Shown here: piece after piece, positions 22,141 to 31,305 of the stretch
Position numbering within the stretch: position 1 is the first letter of the stretch
Layout of the letters: each line of letters opens with the position of its first letter
Origin: an uncultured Gammaproteobacteria bacterium
Lineage (GTDB): Bacteria; Pseudomonadota; Gammaproteobacteria; Berkiellales; Berkiellaceae
Assembly (NCBI GenBank): GCA_902826485.1
Contig: CADEEZ010000001.1
Location: forward strand, 1 to 63,010
Reading direction: 5' to 3'
Length of the DNA stretch: 63,010 nt
Made by a program: the position numbers and the translations under genes
The notes under the pieces: generated by a model
What the model saw: the letters and a program-made list of their open reading frames with translations, nothing else
Databases searched by the model: none
Told to the model about the DNA's origin: nothing

Positions 22141-25100
22141 AAACCTTCTTGCTGAAATTAGGTTTATTTGCTTATCGCATCATGGGTAGTGTGATCATTG
22201 TCCTGGCGATCATTATGTCATTACTTTATTATCTCTTGCCTGTGTTTATTAGCACCGAAGAAGTTAAATCAAGAGTATTACAATCGGTTAACTTGCCCAT
22301 TCAATTTGAAAGCATTGATTGGGGCGTATGGGGATTTTCTCCCACTATTGTGATACGTCATGCCACTTTATATCAACAGCAGGTTCAAAAAATTACGGTC
22401 GAATTGGATTGGATAGAGTGGCTTAAAACAGACAAAATTAAAGTCAAGAAGATTTTTTTTAAAAAGGCAAATTTAATCGCACAATATCGGGAAGATAAAA
22501 TATACCTGGAAGATTTGTCTGACTATGCTATTTTATTTGATCAAAGTGGGGGGGGCTCGGGATTTTCTATCAATGAATTGGTCTTAATTGATAGCCATCT
22601 TATTCTTCGAAACGAATTGAATCAAGTATTTGAAACAAAGCATACTAATATTAATTTAAAAAATACCCCTGAAAAATTTATTTTAGATGTAAAAGGGCGA
22701 TTAGCAAAAGAACCTGTCCCCTTTCAATTTGGCTTAGTGCTTGCTGGCGTGGGAAAAACAACTCAAGCCCAGCTGTATATTGCTGGTGAAGACATTGTTT
22801 TATCCGATTTACAATTTTTCTTTAAAGATATACTCATTTCTGGAAATGCACAGACTTTTAATTTATGGCTAGAAGGAGAATGGGGCAATTTTCAGCGGTT
22901 AGTCGCAAAAGGGGAAATACATGATTTTGGCTATTTTTATGAAAATAGGAAATTATATTATCCTTATCTAGCAGGACAATTTGGTATTGAGTGGCAACCT
23001 GAGACCACAGAATATTTAGGCTTAAATATTCATGTAGACCCTGAAGCGACGACGCCACATAGTCAATTTTATGCCAAAATACCTAATCAAATTGCTGATA
23101 TAACGCTCTTGGCAAAAGATTTTCCGTTGAGCCGTCTAGATAATATATTTACGGTATTTTTAGCAGACAAAGCCGGTTTAATAGATTGGTGGCAAAAAAC
23201 CTTACCTCGAGGCACCCTTGACTATTTTAATGTTACACTGCCCGATATATCTGATCTCAATGGCCATGATTTAATCACTCAATTAAGTGGCTTGTCGGGG
23301 GAAATATGGGTTCACGACTTAAAAATCAATAAAAACCCTTTTCATTTAAGTGTCGAAAATGTAACTCAATTTTCGGGTTATTATTTGGACGGTAAAGGTA
23401 AATTTAAGATAGAAGGTAAAAATACTCAGTTTCAAGATAATCAATATTATCCTAATAATTTGAAGGTAGATAATGTTTTTGGAACGATATGGTATTGGAA
23501 TCAACCTGAGTCAAAAAAACTCTATTTCGAAAATGTCACCGCCAGCATTGGTGAGTCAAAAATAGAATATGATGGCTTTTGGCAAAAAACGCTTGCTACC
23601 TCACAGTGGGAAACCGAAAGTTTATTTTATGAAGCAGATTTTCAAATAAAACAATTTTTGTCCATGTTACCTAAATCGTTATTAGATGCAGGGCTATCTG
23701 AATGGATGGATACCGCTTTAATCTCGGGTGATTTAGAACATGGTAGAGCCATTCTTAGGGGCAAGTTAAACGACTTTCCTTATGCTAACCCGACAACAGG
23801 TATGGCAGAAGTGGCTTTAGTTGTTGATGATGTCACAGTAAAATATCAACCTGATTGGCCTGAGTTGAAAAATGCAGATGGTGCACTCGATTTGGATGGG
23901 CCAAAATTAAGTTTATACGCAACCGAGGGAGAAATTTCTGAAAGTGCTATCGCCTCTGCAAAAGGGGTTATTCCCGATATACACGATCCGAATCCTAAAT
24001 TAGAAGTAGATGCAAAAATAAATTCAACTTTTACGCAAGCGAAATCCTTTATTGATCAGTCTCCTTTGAAAGAAACCTTAAGTGATAAGCTGTCAGGGGT
24101 TAAAATAGCAGGTCCCGTAGATTTGTCACTGGATCTCCAGGTGCCTTTAAATCTTAACAGCCCCGACACCACGAAATACAGAGGATTGCTAGACTTTAAT
24201 AAAGCTAAAGTAAAAATTCCCAAACTTGATCTCAAAATTTCTTCATTAAATGGTTCTATTTTCTTTAACCCCAGAGGAATATCGGGGCGAAATTTGTCGG
24301 GAATCATGTTTGGTATGCCCACAAATTTTACCATTGTTTCTGATGTGTTGGCTCCCGATCCTAGATTAAAAGTATCGGCTAAAGGACAGATTGAAGTGGT
24401 CAGATTAAACGAATGGTTTAATTTTGCAAATAGCGATTTACTGGGCGGAAAAACGCAATACACAGCAGATTTATTTTTAAAACGAACCGCAAAAGAAACG
24501 GAAGGGGAGTTGACAATCAAGTCTGATTTGAGCGGTATTGCTATTAATTTGCCAGAGCCTTTTCAAAAAAAATCTGCTGAAAAACAAGATTTTGATCTCA
24601 ATGTACAGTTTTCACCTAATTCAGTGATTCAGATGAAAATGAAATACGGTGAGAAAATTAATCTGGATTATGAATTAAAGGCAACGAATAAAGTGTGGGC
24701 ACCGAATTCAACACGCGTGGTGATTGGTCCTAAACCTACCGGAACGGATGTGACTAATTTAGATGAAACAGAAGCCACCGACAAAGTGTCATTTTTTTCT
24801 GAAAATCCGTTTTCGGTGGAAGGCTACTTAGAAACTCTTGATCTTTCCGAATGGCAAAAAGTATTGGCAGATAATAAAAACAATTCTTTTTCTTCAAACT
24901 TTTTTGTGAAACTTAAGGTGAAAAGATTAGTTGCCTTTGGTCAAGACTTTGAAAACATGACCATACAAGTTTCACCCAGTGGGTTATCTGCCCGAGAAAT
25001 TACCATCTTAGGTAAAAATATTAAGGGTAAAGTTGTTTTGCCTATCGGTGCTTGTACGAGTTCAATTAAAGCAGATTTTGAGTATCTTCATTTCCCTAAA

Positions 25101-25970
25101 GCAGGAGAAAAAGAACCCAAATCAACCCTCAATGCAATTAAAACTAAAGCAGGCAATTGCCCTATCGAAGTAAAAGTTAAAAAACTCGATCTTAATAATA
25201 ATATAATTGAATCAGTATATTTGCATTTAGTTCCCGAAGAAAATGGCTTCTTGCTAAAAAACATCAGTGCCAAAGCACCTAATACCAGTATGCAAGCTTC
25301 TGGATTTTGGACACTCAGCCCCAAAAGTCAAATTGATTTGAAGGGAATTATTCAAACAAAAGACATTCATGACACGCTAAAAGCAGGTGGAATAGACTCA
25401 ACAATGCGTGCTGCGACTGGGCAAATTCGTTTTGATCTCAATTGGGAAAAAGATTTAACGGATATTGATTTAAATACGGTCAACGGGGATGTGACGGTAT
25501 CTTTACGTAACGGTTATATAAAAGGGGCTGATCCTGGCATTGGTAGAATCTTAAGTTTATTGAGTGTGGACAATATTCTAAGGCGATTGCAGCTAGATTT
25601 TAGTGATGTGACCAAAGAAGGCTTATCTATGGATAAATTAACGGCCAGCTTTCGTTTTACTCATGGTGTGATGAATACAGATGATTTGATTTTAGAGAGC
25701 CCTGCTGCCAGGGTAGAACTATTAGGCCAAGCTATTTTAACCACAAAAGTAATTGAAGGCACAGTTAAGGTCATGCCTAAAATCACGGGCTCTCTCCCTG
25801 TTGCCGCAGCCATTGCAGCTGCAAATCCTGCTGTTGGCGCGGCTGTTTGGATGGCAGATAAAGTGTTAGGCCGAACGATACAAGAAATCACACATTATCA
25901 ATATCAGCTTTCAGGCACAATAGATAAACCAAAGCTCAGTTCTGGTAAAGCTAAAAATGAAAAAAAATAA
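22137..25970 (+). CDS. yhdP: YhdP-family AsmA-like envelope protein
   Basis: A 1277-residue protein with one N-terminal membrane helix (about 13-38) and a very long periplasmic region of beta-strand character. It matches the YhdP/AsmA-like (TamB-related) family, which is implicated in phospholipid transport to the outer membrane. The C-terminal part includes the AsmA-like segment near DVTVSLRNGYIKGADPGIGRILSLLSV and a late Ala-rich helix. Position between rng and the nitrilase-tldD genes matches Pseudomonas. It overlaps rng by 4 bases and the next gene by 14 bases, indicating one transcript. Confidence 0.92.
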   Translation: MKTFLLKLGLFAYRIMGSVIIVLAIIMSLLYYLLPVFISTEEVKSRVLQSVNLPIQFESIDWGVWGFSPTIVIRHATLYQQQVQKITVELDWIEWLKTDKIKVKKIFFKKANLIAQYREDKIYLEDLSDYAILFDQSGGGSGFSINELVLIDSHLILRNELNQVFETKHTNINLKNTPEKFILDVKGRLAKEPVPFQFGLVLAGVGKTTQAQLYIAGEDIVLSDLQFFFKDILISGNAQTFNLWLEGEWGNFQRLVAKGEIHDFGYFYENRKLYYPYLAGQFGIEWQPETTEYLGLNIHVDPEATTPHSQFYAKIPNQIADITLLAKDFPLSRLDNIFTVFLADKAGLIDWWQKTLPRGTLDYFNVTLPDISDLNGHDLITQLSGLSGEIWVHDLKINKNPFHLSVENVTQFSGYYLDGKGKFKIEGKNTQFQDNQYYPNNLKVDNVFGTIWYWNQPESKKLYFENVTASIGESKIEYDGFWQKTLATSQWETESLFYEADFQIKQFLSMLPKSLLDAGLSEWMDTALISGDLEHGRAILRGKLNDFPYANPTTGMAEVALVVDDVTVKYQPDWPELKNADGALDLDGPKLSLYATEGEISESAIASAKGVIPDIHDPNPKLEVDAKINSTFTQAKSFIDQSPLKETLSDKLSGVKIAGPVDLSLDLQVPLNLNSPDTTKYRGLLDFNKAKVKIPKLDLKISSLNGSIFFNPRGISGRNLSGIMFGMPTNFTIVSDVLAPDPRLKVSAKGQIEVVRLNEWFNFANSDLLGGKTQYTADLFLKRTAKETEGELTIKSDLSGIAINLPEPFQKKSAEKQDFDLNVQFSPNSVIQMKMKYGEKINLDYELKATNKVWAPNSTRVVIGPKPTGTDVTNLDETEATDKVSFFSENPFSVEGYLETLDLSEWQKVLADNKNNSFSSNFFVKLKVKRLVAFGQDFENMTIQVSPSGLSAREITILGKNIKGKVVLPIGACTSSIKADFEYLHFPKAGEKEPKSTLNAIKTKAGNCPIEVKVKKLDLNNNIIESVYLHLVPEENGFLLKNISAKAPNTSMQASGFWTLSPKSQIDLKGIIQTKDIHDTLKAGGIDSTMRAATGQIRFDLNWEKDLTDIDLNTVNGDVTVSLRNGYIKGADPGIGRILSLLSVDNILRRLQLDFSDVTKEGLSMDKLTASFRFTHGVMNTDDLILESPAARVELLGQAILTTKVIEGTVKVMPKITGSLPVAAAIAAANPAVGAAVWMADKVLGRTIQEITHYQYQLSGTIDKPKLSSGKAKNEKK

Positions 25971-26784
25971 AGTTGCCGTTGCGCAGTTCTCTACTGAAGC
26001 AAGCATAAAAAAAAATTTAGAGAAAATTGATGATATGATGTCTCAAGCGAGAGACAACCAAGCAGAAATGATATTCTTTCCCGAAGAATTTTTAACACAC
26101 AAAATATCTCCGGATGACAAAAAGGGTTATGCGCAGCCCGTAGAAAAAAATAGTTTAATTCATGATTTAAGTACTTTAGCCAAAAAACATAAACTAGCTT
26201 TGCTGGCAGGCAGTTTGCCGACAAGAGAAAACAAAGCAGATGATCATAAATATTTTAATACTTGTGTGTTATTTAATCATGAAGGTCAAGTAATATCTAT
26301 TTATAATAAAATACATTTATTTGATGTTAAAACCACAGATAACCCTACCAAACCTGAATATCACGAATCAAAATTAATTTATGCGGGTACGAATGTGGTG
26401 GTGACAGATACCGTAATAGGCAAATTAGGCTTGTCTATTTGTTATGATGTTCGTTTTCCTGAAATTTATCGCCAACAAGTAAAACAAGGTGCTCAGATTA
26501 TTGCCGTTCCGAGTGCCTTTACTGTAGAAACAGGCAAAGTACACTGGGAAGTTTTGTTAAGAGCACGGGCAATTGAAAATTTATGTTATGTTTTAGCCCC
26601 TGCACAAATGGGGGATAGATATGATGGGCGTAAAACCTACGGCCATGCCATGATTATTTCTCCGTGGGGCGAAATTTTACAACAGAGCCAGGAAGAGGGA
26701 TTACTATACGCCGAGCTTGATTTAACGGCACAGCATAACTTACGCAATCGATTTCCTGCATTAAATCATATTAAATTAATGTAA
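25957..26784 (+). CDS. Carbon-nitrogen hydrolase (Nit-type)
   Basis: A 275-residue nitrilase-superfamily amidase. The catalytic triad is visible: Glu in FFPEEF (about 43), Lys118 in SIYNKIHLFD, and Cys162 in LSICYDVRFPE. Its closest functional group is probably the Nit1/YbeM type, which hydrolyses deaminated glutathione as metabolite repair; that assignment is inference from motif style. It overlaps the end of yhdP and precedes tldD, a neighbourhood shared with Pseudomonas. Confidence 0.88.
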   Translation: MKKNKVAVAQFSTEASIKKNLEKIDDMMSQARDNQAEMIFFPEEFLTHKISPDDKKGYAQPVEKNSLIHDLSTLAKKHKLALLAGSLPTRENKADDHKYFNTCVLFNHEGQVISIYNKIHLFDVKTTDNPTKPEYHESKLIYAGTNVVVTDTVIGKLGLSICYDVRFPEIYRQQVKQGAQIIAVPSAFTVETGKVHWEVLLRARAIENLCYVLAPAQMGDRYDGRKTYGHAMIISPWGEILQQSQEEGLLYAELDLTAQHNLRNRFPALNHIKLM

Positions 26785-26797
26785 AATATTGAGTTTA

Positions 26798-26866
26798 GTA
26801 GTGGCCGGCCTCCGTGCCGGCCAGGATTTTATTATTAAAAGGGACGGCACAGAGGCCGTCCCCTAC
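26798..26866. repeat. Pair of REP-like palindromes before tldD
   Basis: Two related hairpins in opposite orientation. The first (26798-26828) starts GTAGTGGCCGGC, with stem GGCCGGC/GCCGGCC and loop CTCCGT. The second (26841-26866) has stem GGGACGGC/GCCGTCCC and loop ACAGAG, and ends in CCTAC. The loops are near complements, so the second is an inverted copy of the same element. Two more copies lie after pmbA. Confidence 0.8.
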
Positions 26867-26909
26867 AAGATCCCAATTATGAGAGATTTTTTTTAATTTA
26901 GGTAAAAAA

Positions 26910-28352
26910 ATGAAAGAAGACATTTCCCCTGCCCAATTATTATCCCAATATCAGCTTTCTGAAAATTATTTAGAAGAATTATTAAAAACGTTAGCACAAA
27001 AGCGCATCGATGATGGCGATATTTATTTTCAATCATCACAATCTGAAAGCATGACGCTAGAAGAAGGTATTATAAAAGAAAGTGCTTGTCGTTATGCACA
27101 AGGCGTAGGCATCAGAGCTTGCGTAGAAGATAAAACAGGATTTGCTTATTCGGCAGAAATAGAAAAAAGTGCTTTGCTGCAAGCCGCTAAAGCTGCGCAA
27201 TCTATTGCGCTGAACAATCAAGAAGGGAGCATCGCCATTGCTTCCCGCGGCAATATTATTGTGCCACAACGATATGCCATGTTAAATCCACTAGAATCTA
27301 TGACACCAGATCAAAAAATTGCTTTGCTAAAATCGATAGATAAACTCGCCAGACAATTAGACCCTAGAATCAAGCAAGTCATTACCCAACTAATAGGTTC
27401 TTTCGAAACGATATTAATCATGAACCTAGAAGGAAAAATGGTCACGGATATTCGCCCCTTGGTGCGCTTAAATGTCACTGTGGTAGCAGAAGAAAATAAT
27501 ATAAGAGAAACAGGGTCTTTTGGCGGAGGAGGCCGAATTGATTATTTGGCGTTTACACAAGATAACTTAAGCGAATTTTATGTTAAAGAAGCCGTAAGAC
27601 AAGCCATTCAAAATTTAAGCGCCAAACCCGCTCCTGCAGGTCCCATGCCAGTGGTATTAGGCTCAGGTTGGCCAGGGGTTTTATTGCATGAAGCAGTGGG
27701 ACATGGCCTAGAGGGCGACTTTAATCGTAAAGGGACTTCTAATTTTTCAAAATCTTTAGGCCAAAAAGTGGCTTCTGATTTAGTGACAGTAGTTGACGAT
27801 GGCACTTTACAAGATAAAAGAGGGTCCCTAAACGTAGACGATGAAGGCACACCCACGCAACGTACCGTGCTCATCGAAAATGGCGTGCTCAAAAATTACT
27901 TACAAGACAGGTTAAATGCCCGTTTAATGAAAACCCAATCCACAGGAAATGGCCGTAGACAATCTTATGCGCATATCCCCATGCCGAGAATGACCAATAC
28001 GTTTATGCTTCCTGGCAAACATACCCATGATGAAATTATATCTTCAGTAAAATACGGGATTTATGCTGAACATTTTGGGGGAGGCAGCGTAGATATTACG
28101 TCAGGTAAATTTGTGTTTAGTGCCTCTAGTGCTTATCTTATCGAAAATGGCAAAATTACAACGCCCATTAAAGGCGCAACCTTGATAGGCCAAGGGCCAG
28201 AAATCATGAAAAAAATCAAAATGGTCGGTAACAACTTGGCTTTAGACACAGGCATAGGTAATTGTGGTAAAGATGGCCAAACTGTTCCTGTTGGGGTTGG
28301 CATGCCAACCGTATTAGTAGAAGAGATGACAGTAGGAGGCACGAATGTTTAA
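26910..28352 (+). CDS. tldD: Metalloprotease TldD
   Basis: Subunit of the TldD/TldE heterodimeric zinc protease, which processes microcin and RiPP leader peptides (microcin B17, for example) and degrades CcdA. The 480-residue protein has the zinc-binding HEAVGH at residues 260-265 followed by GLEGD. It overlaps pmbA (tldE) by 8 bases, so the two partners are coupled. The presence of a microcin-like gene 12 kb upstream is suggestive but not evidence of a functional link. Confidence 0.96.
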   Translation: MKEDISPAQLLSQYQLSENYLEELLKTLAQKRIDDGDIYFQSSQSESMTLEEGIIKESACRYAQGVGIRACVEDKTGFAYSAEIEKSALLQAAKAAQSIALNNQEGSIAIASRGNIIVPQRYAMLNPLESMTPDQKIALLKSIDKLARQLDPRIKQVITQLIGSFETILIMNLEGKMVTDIRPLVRLNVTVVAEENNIRETGSFGGGGRIDYLAFTQDNLSEFYVKEAVRQAIQNLSAKPAPAGPMPVVLGSGWPGVLLHEAVGHGLEGDFNRKGTSNFSKSLGQKVASDLVTVVDDGTLQDKRGSLNVDDEGTPTQRTVLIENGVLKNYLQDRLNARLMKTQSTGNGRRQSYAHIPMPRMTNTFMLPGKHTHDEIISSVKYGIYAEHFGGGSVDITSGKFVFSASSAYLIENGKITTPIKGATLIGQGPEIMKKIKMVGNNLALDTGIGNCGKDGQTVPVGVGMPTVLVEEMTVGGTNV

Positions 28353-29661
28353 TCCAGATCAAAATTTATTTCAAGATTTAATTCAGTATGGCAAAAAACA
28401 AGGTGCCACTGAAATAGGAATAGGATGTGGTGAGCATATTGGGTTAAGTGTCACCGTGCGAAATCAAGCGCCAGAAACCTTAGAATATAACCGTGATAAA
28501 AACGTGGGCATCACGGTTTATATAAACAAAAAAAAGGGCGTGGCCAGCACAAATGATTTACGATACGCCAGTTTAAAACACGCTATCGATTCGGCTTTAG
28601 CGGTCGCAAAATATGCTGAAGAAGATACCTTTTCAGGATTGCCCGAAAAAGAGATGTTAGCTTATGATTACCCTGATTTAAAATTAAGTTATCCTTGGGA
28701 AATGGACAGTGAATTTGGTATAGAACAAGCAAAACAGGCAGAATCTGCCGGATTAGCCCATGATAAAAAAATTAAACAATGTGATGGTGCCACGTTTTCA
28801 GCCAGTCAATCTTTGAGTATATTGGCAAATTCTCATGGATTTATTGGTCATTTTCCGAGTTCCTATTATTCGCTCTCTTGTGTGATGATTGCTGAAGATC
28901 AATCGGGCATGGAGCGAGATTATGACTACACCTGTCATCGAGATGTTCATCAATTGGCTCGTGCAAGCTTAATTGGCCAAATGGCGGCTCAAAAAACCTT
29001 ATCTCGCTTATCGCCACAAAAATTGCCCTCAAAAAAAGCGGACATTATGCTGATACCTTCAATTGCGCGAGGCATTTTTTCACATTGTTTTTCAGCCATC
29101 AGTGGGGGTAGCTTATTCCGAAAAACAAGTTTTTTACTCGATAGTTTAGGGAAGAAAATTTTTCCTGATTTTTTAACCATCCATGAAAACCCGCATTTGA
29201 TACATGGCCTAGGCAGTGCACCTTTCGATGGAGAAGGCGTGCAAACAAAATCAAAAAATATCATCGAATCAGGCAAGGTTCAAAGTTATATCCTCAGCAC
29301 CTATTCAGCCAAAAAATTGGGCATGAAATCAACGGGCAATGCAGGTGGTATTCATAATGCCGTGGTAAGCTCAACAGGGGAATCTTTTGAAGCTCTGTTG
29401 AAAAAATTAAATCGCGGTTTATTGGTGACCGAACTCATGGGACAAGGGGTTAATTTAGTCACAGGGGATTACTCAAGAGGCGCTTCTGGTTTTTGGGTAG
29501 AGAATGGTGAAATTGCTTTTCCAGTTGCTGAAATTACCATTGCTGGCAATTTAAAAGAAATGTTTCAAAATATTGCGGCGATTGGTAACGACATTGATTA
29601 TCGTAGTGCTTTGCATACGGGTTCTATGATTATTGAGGGGATGACGATTGCGGGGAGTTGA
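28345..29661 (+). CDS. pmbA: TldE/PmbA metalloprotease partner subunit
   Basis: The 438-residue non-catalytic partner of TldD. It has the family N-terminus (GATEIGIGCGEHIGLSVTVRN), the middle FSHCFSAISGGSLFRKTSF region and the C-terminal GDYSRGASGFWVENGEI motif with a conserved NLKEM. It lacks the HExxxH zinc site, as expected for TldE. Last gene of the mre-tld operon; REP-like hairpins follow it. Confidence 0.96.
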   Translation: MFNPDQNLFQDLIQYGKKQGATEIGIGCGEHIGLSVTVRNQAPETLEYNRDKNVGITVYINKKKGVASTNDLRYASLKHAIDSALAVAKYAEEDTFSGLPEKEMLAYDYPDLKLSYPWEMDSEFGIEQAKQAESAGLAHDKKIKQCDGATFSASQSLSILANSHGFIGHFPSSYYSLSCVMIAEDQSGMERDYDYTCHRDVHQLARASLIGQMAAQKTLSRLSPQKLPSKKADIMLIPSIARGIFSHCFSAISGGSLFRKTSFLLDSLGKKIFPDFLTIHENPHLIHGLGSAPFDGEGVQTKSKNIIESGKVQSYILSTYSAKKLGMKSTGNAGGIHNAVVSSTGESFEALLKKLNRGLLVTELMGQGVNLVTGDYSRGASGFWVENGEIAFPVAEITIAGNLKEMFQNIAAIGNDIDYRSALHTGSMIIEGMTIAGS

Positions 29662-29671
29662 AGAGTCCTCA

Positions 29672-29880
29672 CCTGACTTCGCTATCCGCCTTCGCAAAGC
29701 TATGGCGGACAAGAAGCTTCGTCAGGCAGGCCCGCTTGACCGGCACAGAGGCCGGCCACTACAAAATTTCCTGCCAATAATTATTAGCTGTGTACCATTT
29801 TGAGGCAGGTGTTTTTTATATCTAAAATACATTTTGGGCATTGTGATTTGTAGTGGCCGGCCTCCGTGCCGGCCAGGATT
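29672..29880. repeat. Cluster of REP-like hairpins after pmbA
   Basis: Three structures fill this gap. A long imperfect hairpin at 29672-29726 pairs CCTGAC with GTCAGG and TCCGCC with GGCGGA. A REP copy at 29738-29762 (CCGGCACAGAGGCCGGCCAC) follows. Another at 29850-29880 is identical over its core to the copy at 26798. No open reading frame of note lies in this 240-base gap. Confidence 0.75.
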
Positions 29881-29901
29881 TCATCTCATCTTTTATCTAT
29901 T

Positions 29902-31164
29902 TTAGACTTTCAACGAAGCACCAGATTTTGCTTTCATTTGTTCTACAAATTCCGGAAGCGAGATTTTCTCGATATTGGTTCTTGCAGATATATTTTCTCT
30001 AATTTTCTCTGGGGTCGTTCCTAATTCAACCGCTATTTTGTCAGCAATAGCAGTGTATTCAGGCGTGACATTTGATGGATGCATAAAAGTTCTCGTAATC
30101 CCTCTCCATACTACTTGATTAGAAGATTTGGATTCTTGAAAAATATCAGCATCATATTTCAATAATAAATTAAAAAACTTCAAATCAGCAGAGTTAATGG
30201 CCGAAGCAATTAAACTACAGGGTTCACTATGCTTATTTCTATATTCATTTTGAGTAGGAAAATAATTAGGATTCGCGCCAGCAATAAGCAAAGCTGCTGC
30301 TTCTTGGCGTTCTTTACTAGTGAGTTTGTTAGCGAAACAGCCTGCTTTTTCAAATACATATAAAGCTTTATCTTTTTCTTCTTGAGAAAGTAATTTATAT
30401 TCTTTTACTTTGTTCGAAAAATCTATGTTGCTCGTCATAAGATTGGTAAAAGCTTTTGATTCCTTATCATTTTGAGGCATAGAAGCAAATTTTCGGCCTG
30501 AAAAATAAGCAGTTGGGTTAAGGATGGCCGTTGGGTTAAAGCAGCTTTTAAAGCGAGAGAACAGGCTGTTATCCACATCCTTTCCAATATTAAAAACAGC
30601 GATTTCATCATCGGTTAATGGTTGTGTACCTGGATTTTTTTGTTCATTTTTTAAACGCGCAAAGTAACCATAAAAAGCCGTATCTTTAAATTCATCTCTG
30701 GCCACTTTTAAAGCAACGAGCAATGCTGTGCCAAGAAACACCCCGCCTGCAATTAAAGCAGTGGTGTGATTCGGTAGGTTTGTTCTTAAATAATGTTTTG
30801 CATTCAGCCATAATTCTTTGCCAAAAGCCATGGCTTGAGGGATAAAATCTTTAGGTAAGTAAGAGGCTAATTTTGTACCAAACTGAATCATTTTTTCAGT
30901 GATGCCAGAAGTATCTAACCAAGCTTTGGTATTGGTTAAAAAATGGCTGACGGCATCAATAACGCCGTGAGAAGCTAACCAAGAATGTATGTTTGCTAAA
31001 ATTTCAATGGCTTTTTCTTTGAGGCCAGACGTGATAATCCATGAGCGAGTTGAATTAATCAAATAGCCTATTTTCAAGAAAAATGCGGTTAGTAGAGATA
31101 AAAAGCTAGGAATAGGAAGAATTTTTTTTAATCTCTTAAATTGTTTTTGTAAAAAAGCGACCAT
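29902..31164 (-). CDS. Putative effector with membrane segment and ankyrin-like repeats
   Basis: A 420-residue protein with several hydrophobic or amphipathic helices in the N-terminal half; the clearest membrane segment is AGGVFLGTALLVALKVA near 150. The C-terminal half holds one or two ankyrin-like units: EAAALLIAGANPNYF near 300 and SADLKFFNLLLKYDADIF near 340. The start is supported by GGAG 7 bases upstream. Ankyrin repeats are typical of effectors of Legionellales. Function is not known; the effector role is inferred from domain type and from the neighbouring accessory genes. Confidence 0.75.
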   Translation of the reverse strand: MVAFLQKQFKRLKKILPIPSFLSLLTAFFLKIGYLINSTRSWIITSGLKEKAIEILANIHSWLASHGVIDAVSHFLTNTKAWLDTSGITEKMIQFGTKLASYLPKDFIPQAMAFGKELWLNAKHYLRTNLPNHTTALIAGGVFLGTALLVALKVARDEFKDTAFYGYFARLKNEQKNPGTQPLTDDEIAVFNIGKDVDNSLFSRFKSCFNPTAILNPTAYFSGRKFASMPQNDKESKAFTNLMTSNIDFSNKVKEYKLLSQEEKDKALYVFEKAGCFANKLTSKERQEAAALLIAGANPNYFPTQNEYRNKHSEPCSLIASAINSADLKFFNLLLKYDADIFQESKSSNQVVWRGITRTFMHPSNVTPEYTAIADKIAVELGTTPEKIRENISARTNIEKISLPEFVEQMKAKSGASLKV

Positions 31165-31305
31165 GAACTACTCCGAATTAAAGAAAAGAGCGGGAGTATA
31201 TCATGGTTTGTCACTCAACTTAATTGCATATACAAGCCTTCAAAACTTACAAAACTAGGCTTTATTTCCCGAAATGTTTCTTAGCATCGGGTCTGAGAGG
31301 GGTAT

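Noticed and set aside
24056..24520. Antisense frame of 154 codons inside yhdP
   Set aside because: Shadow of the long yhdP frame; no ribosome binding site or recognisable domain.
26798..26866. Palindromes near tldD as a CRISPR
   Set aside because: Only two inverted copies with different arm sequences and no regular spacers; they fit REP-like elements.
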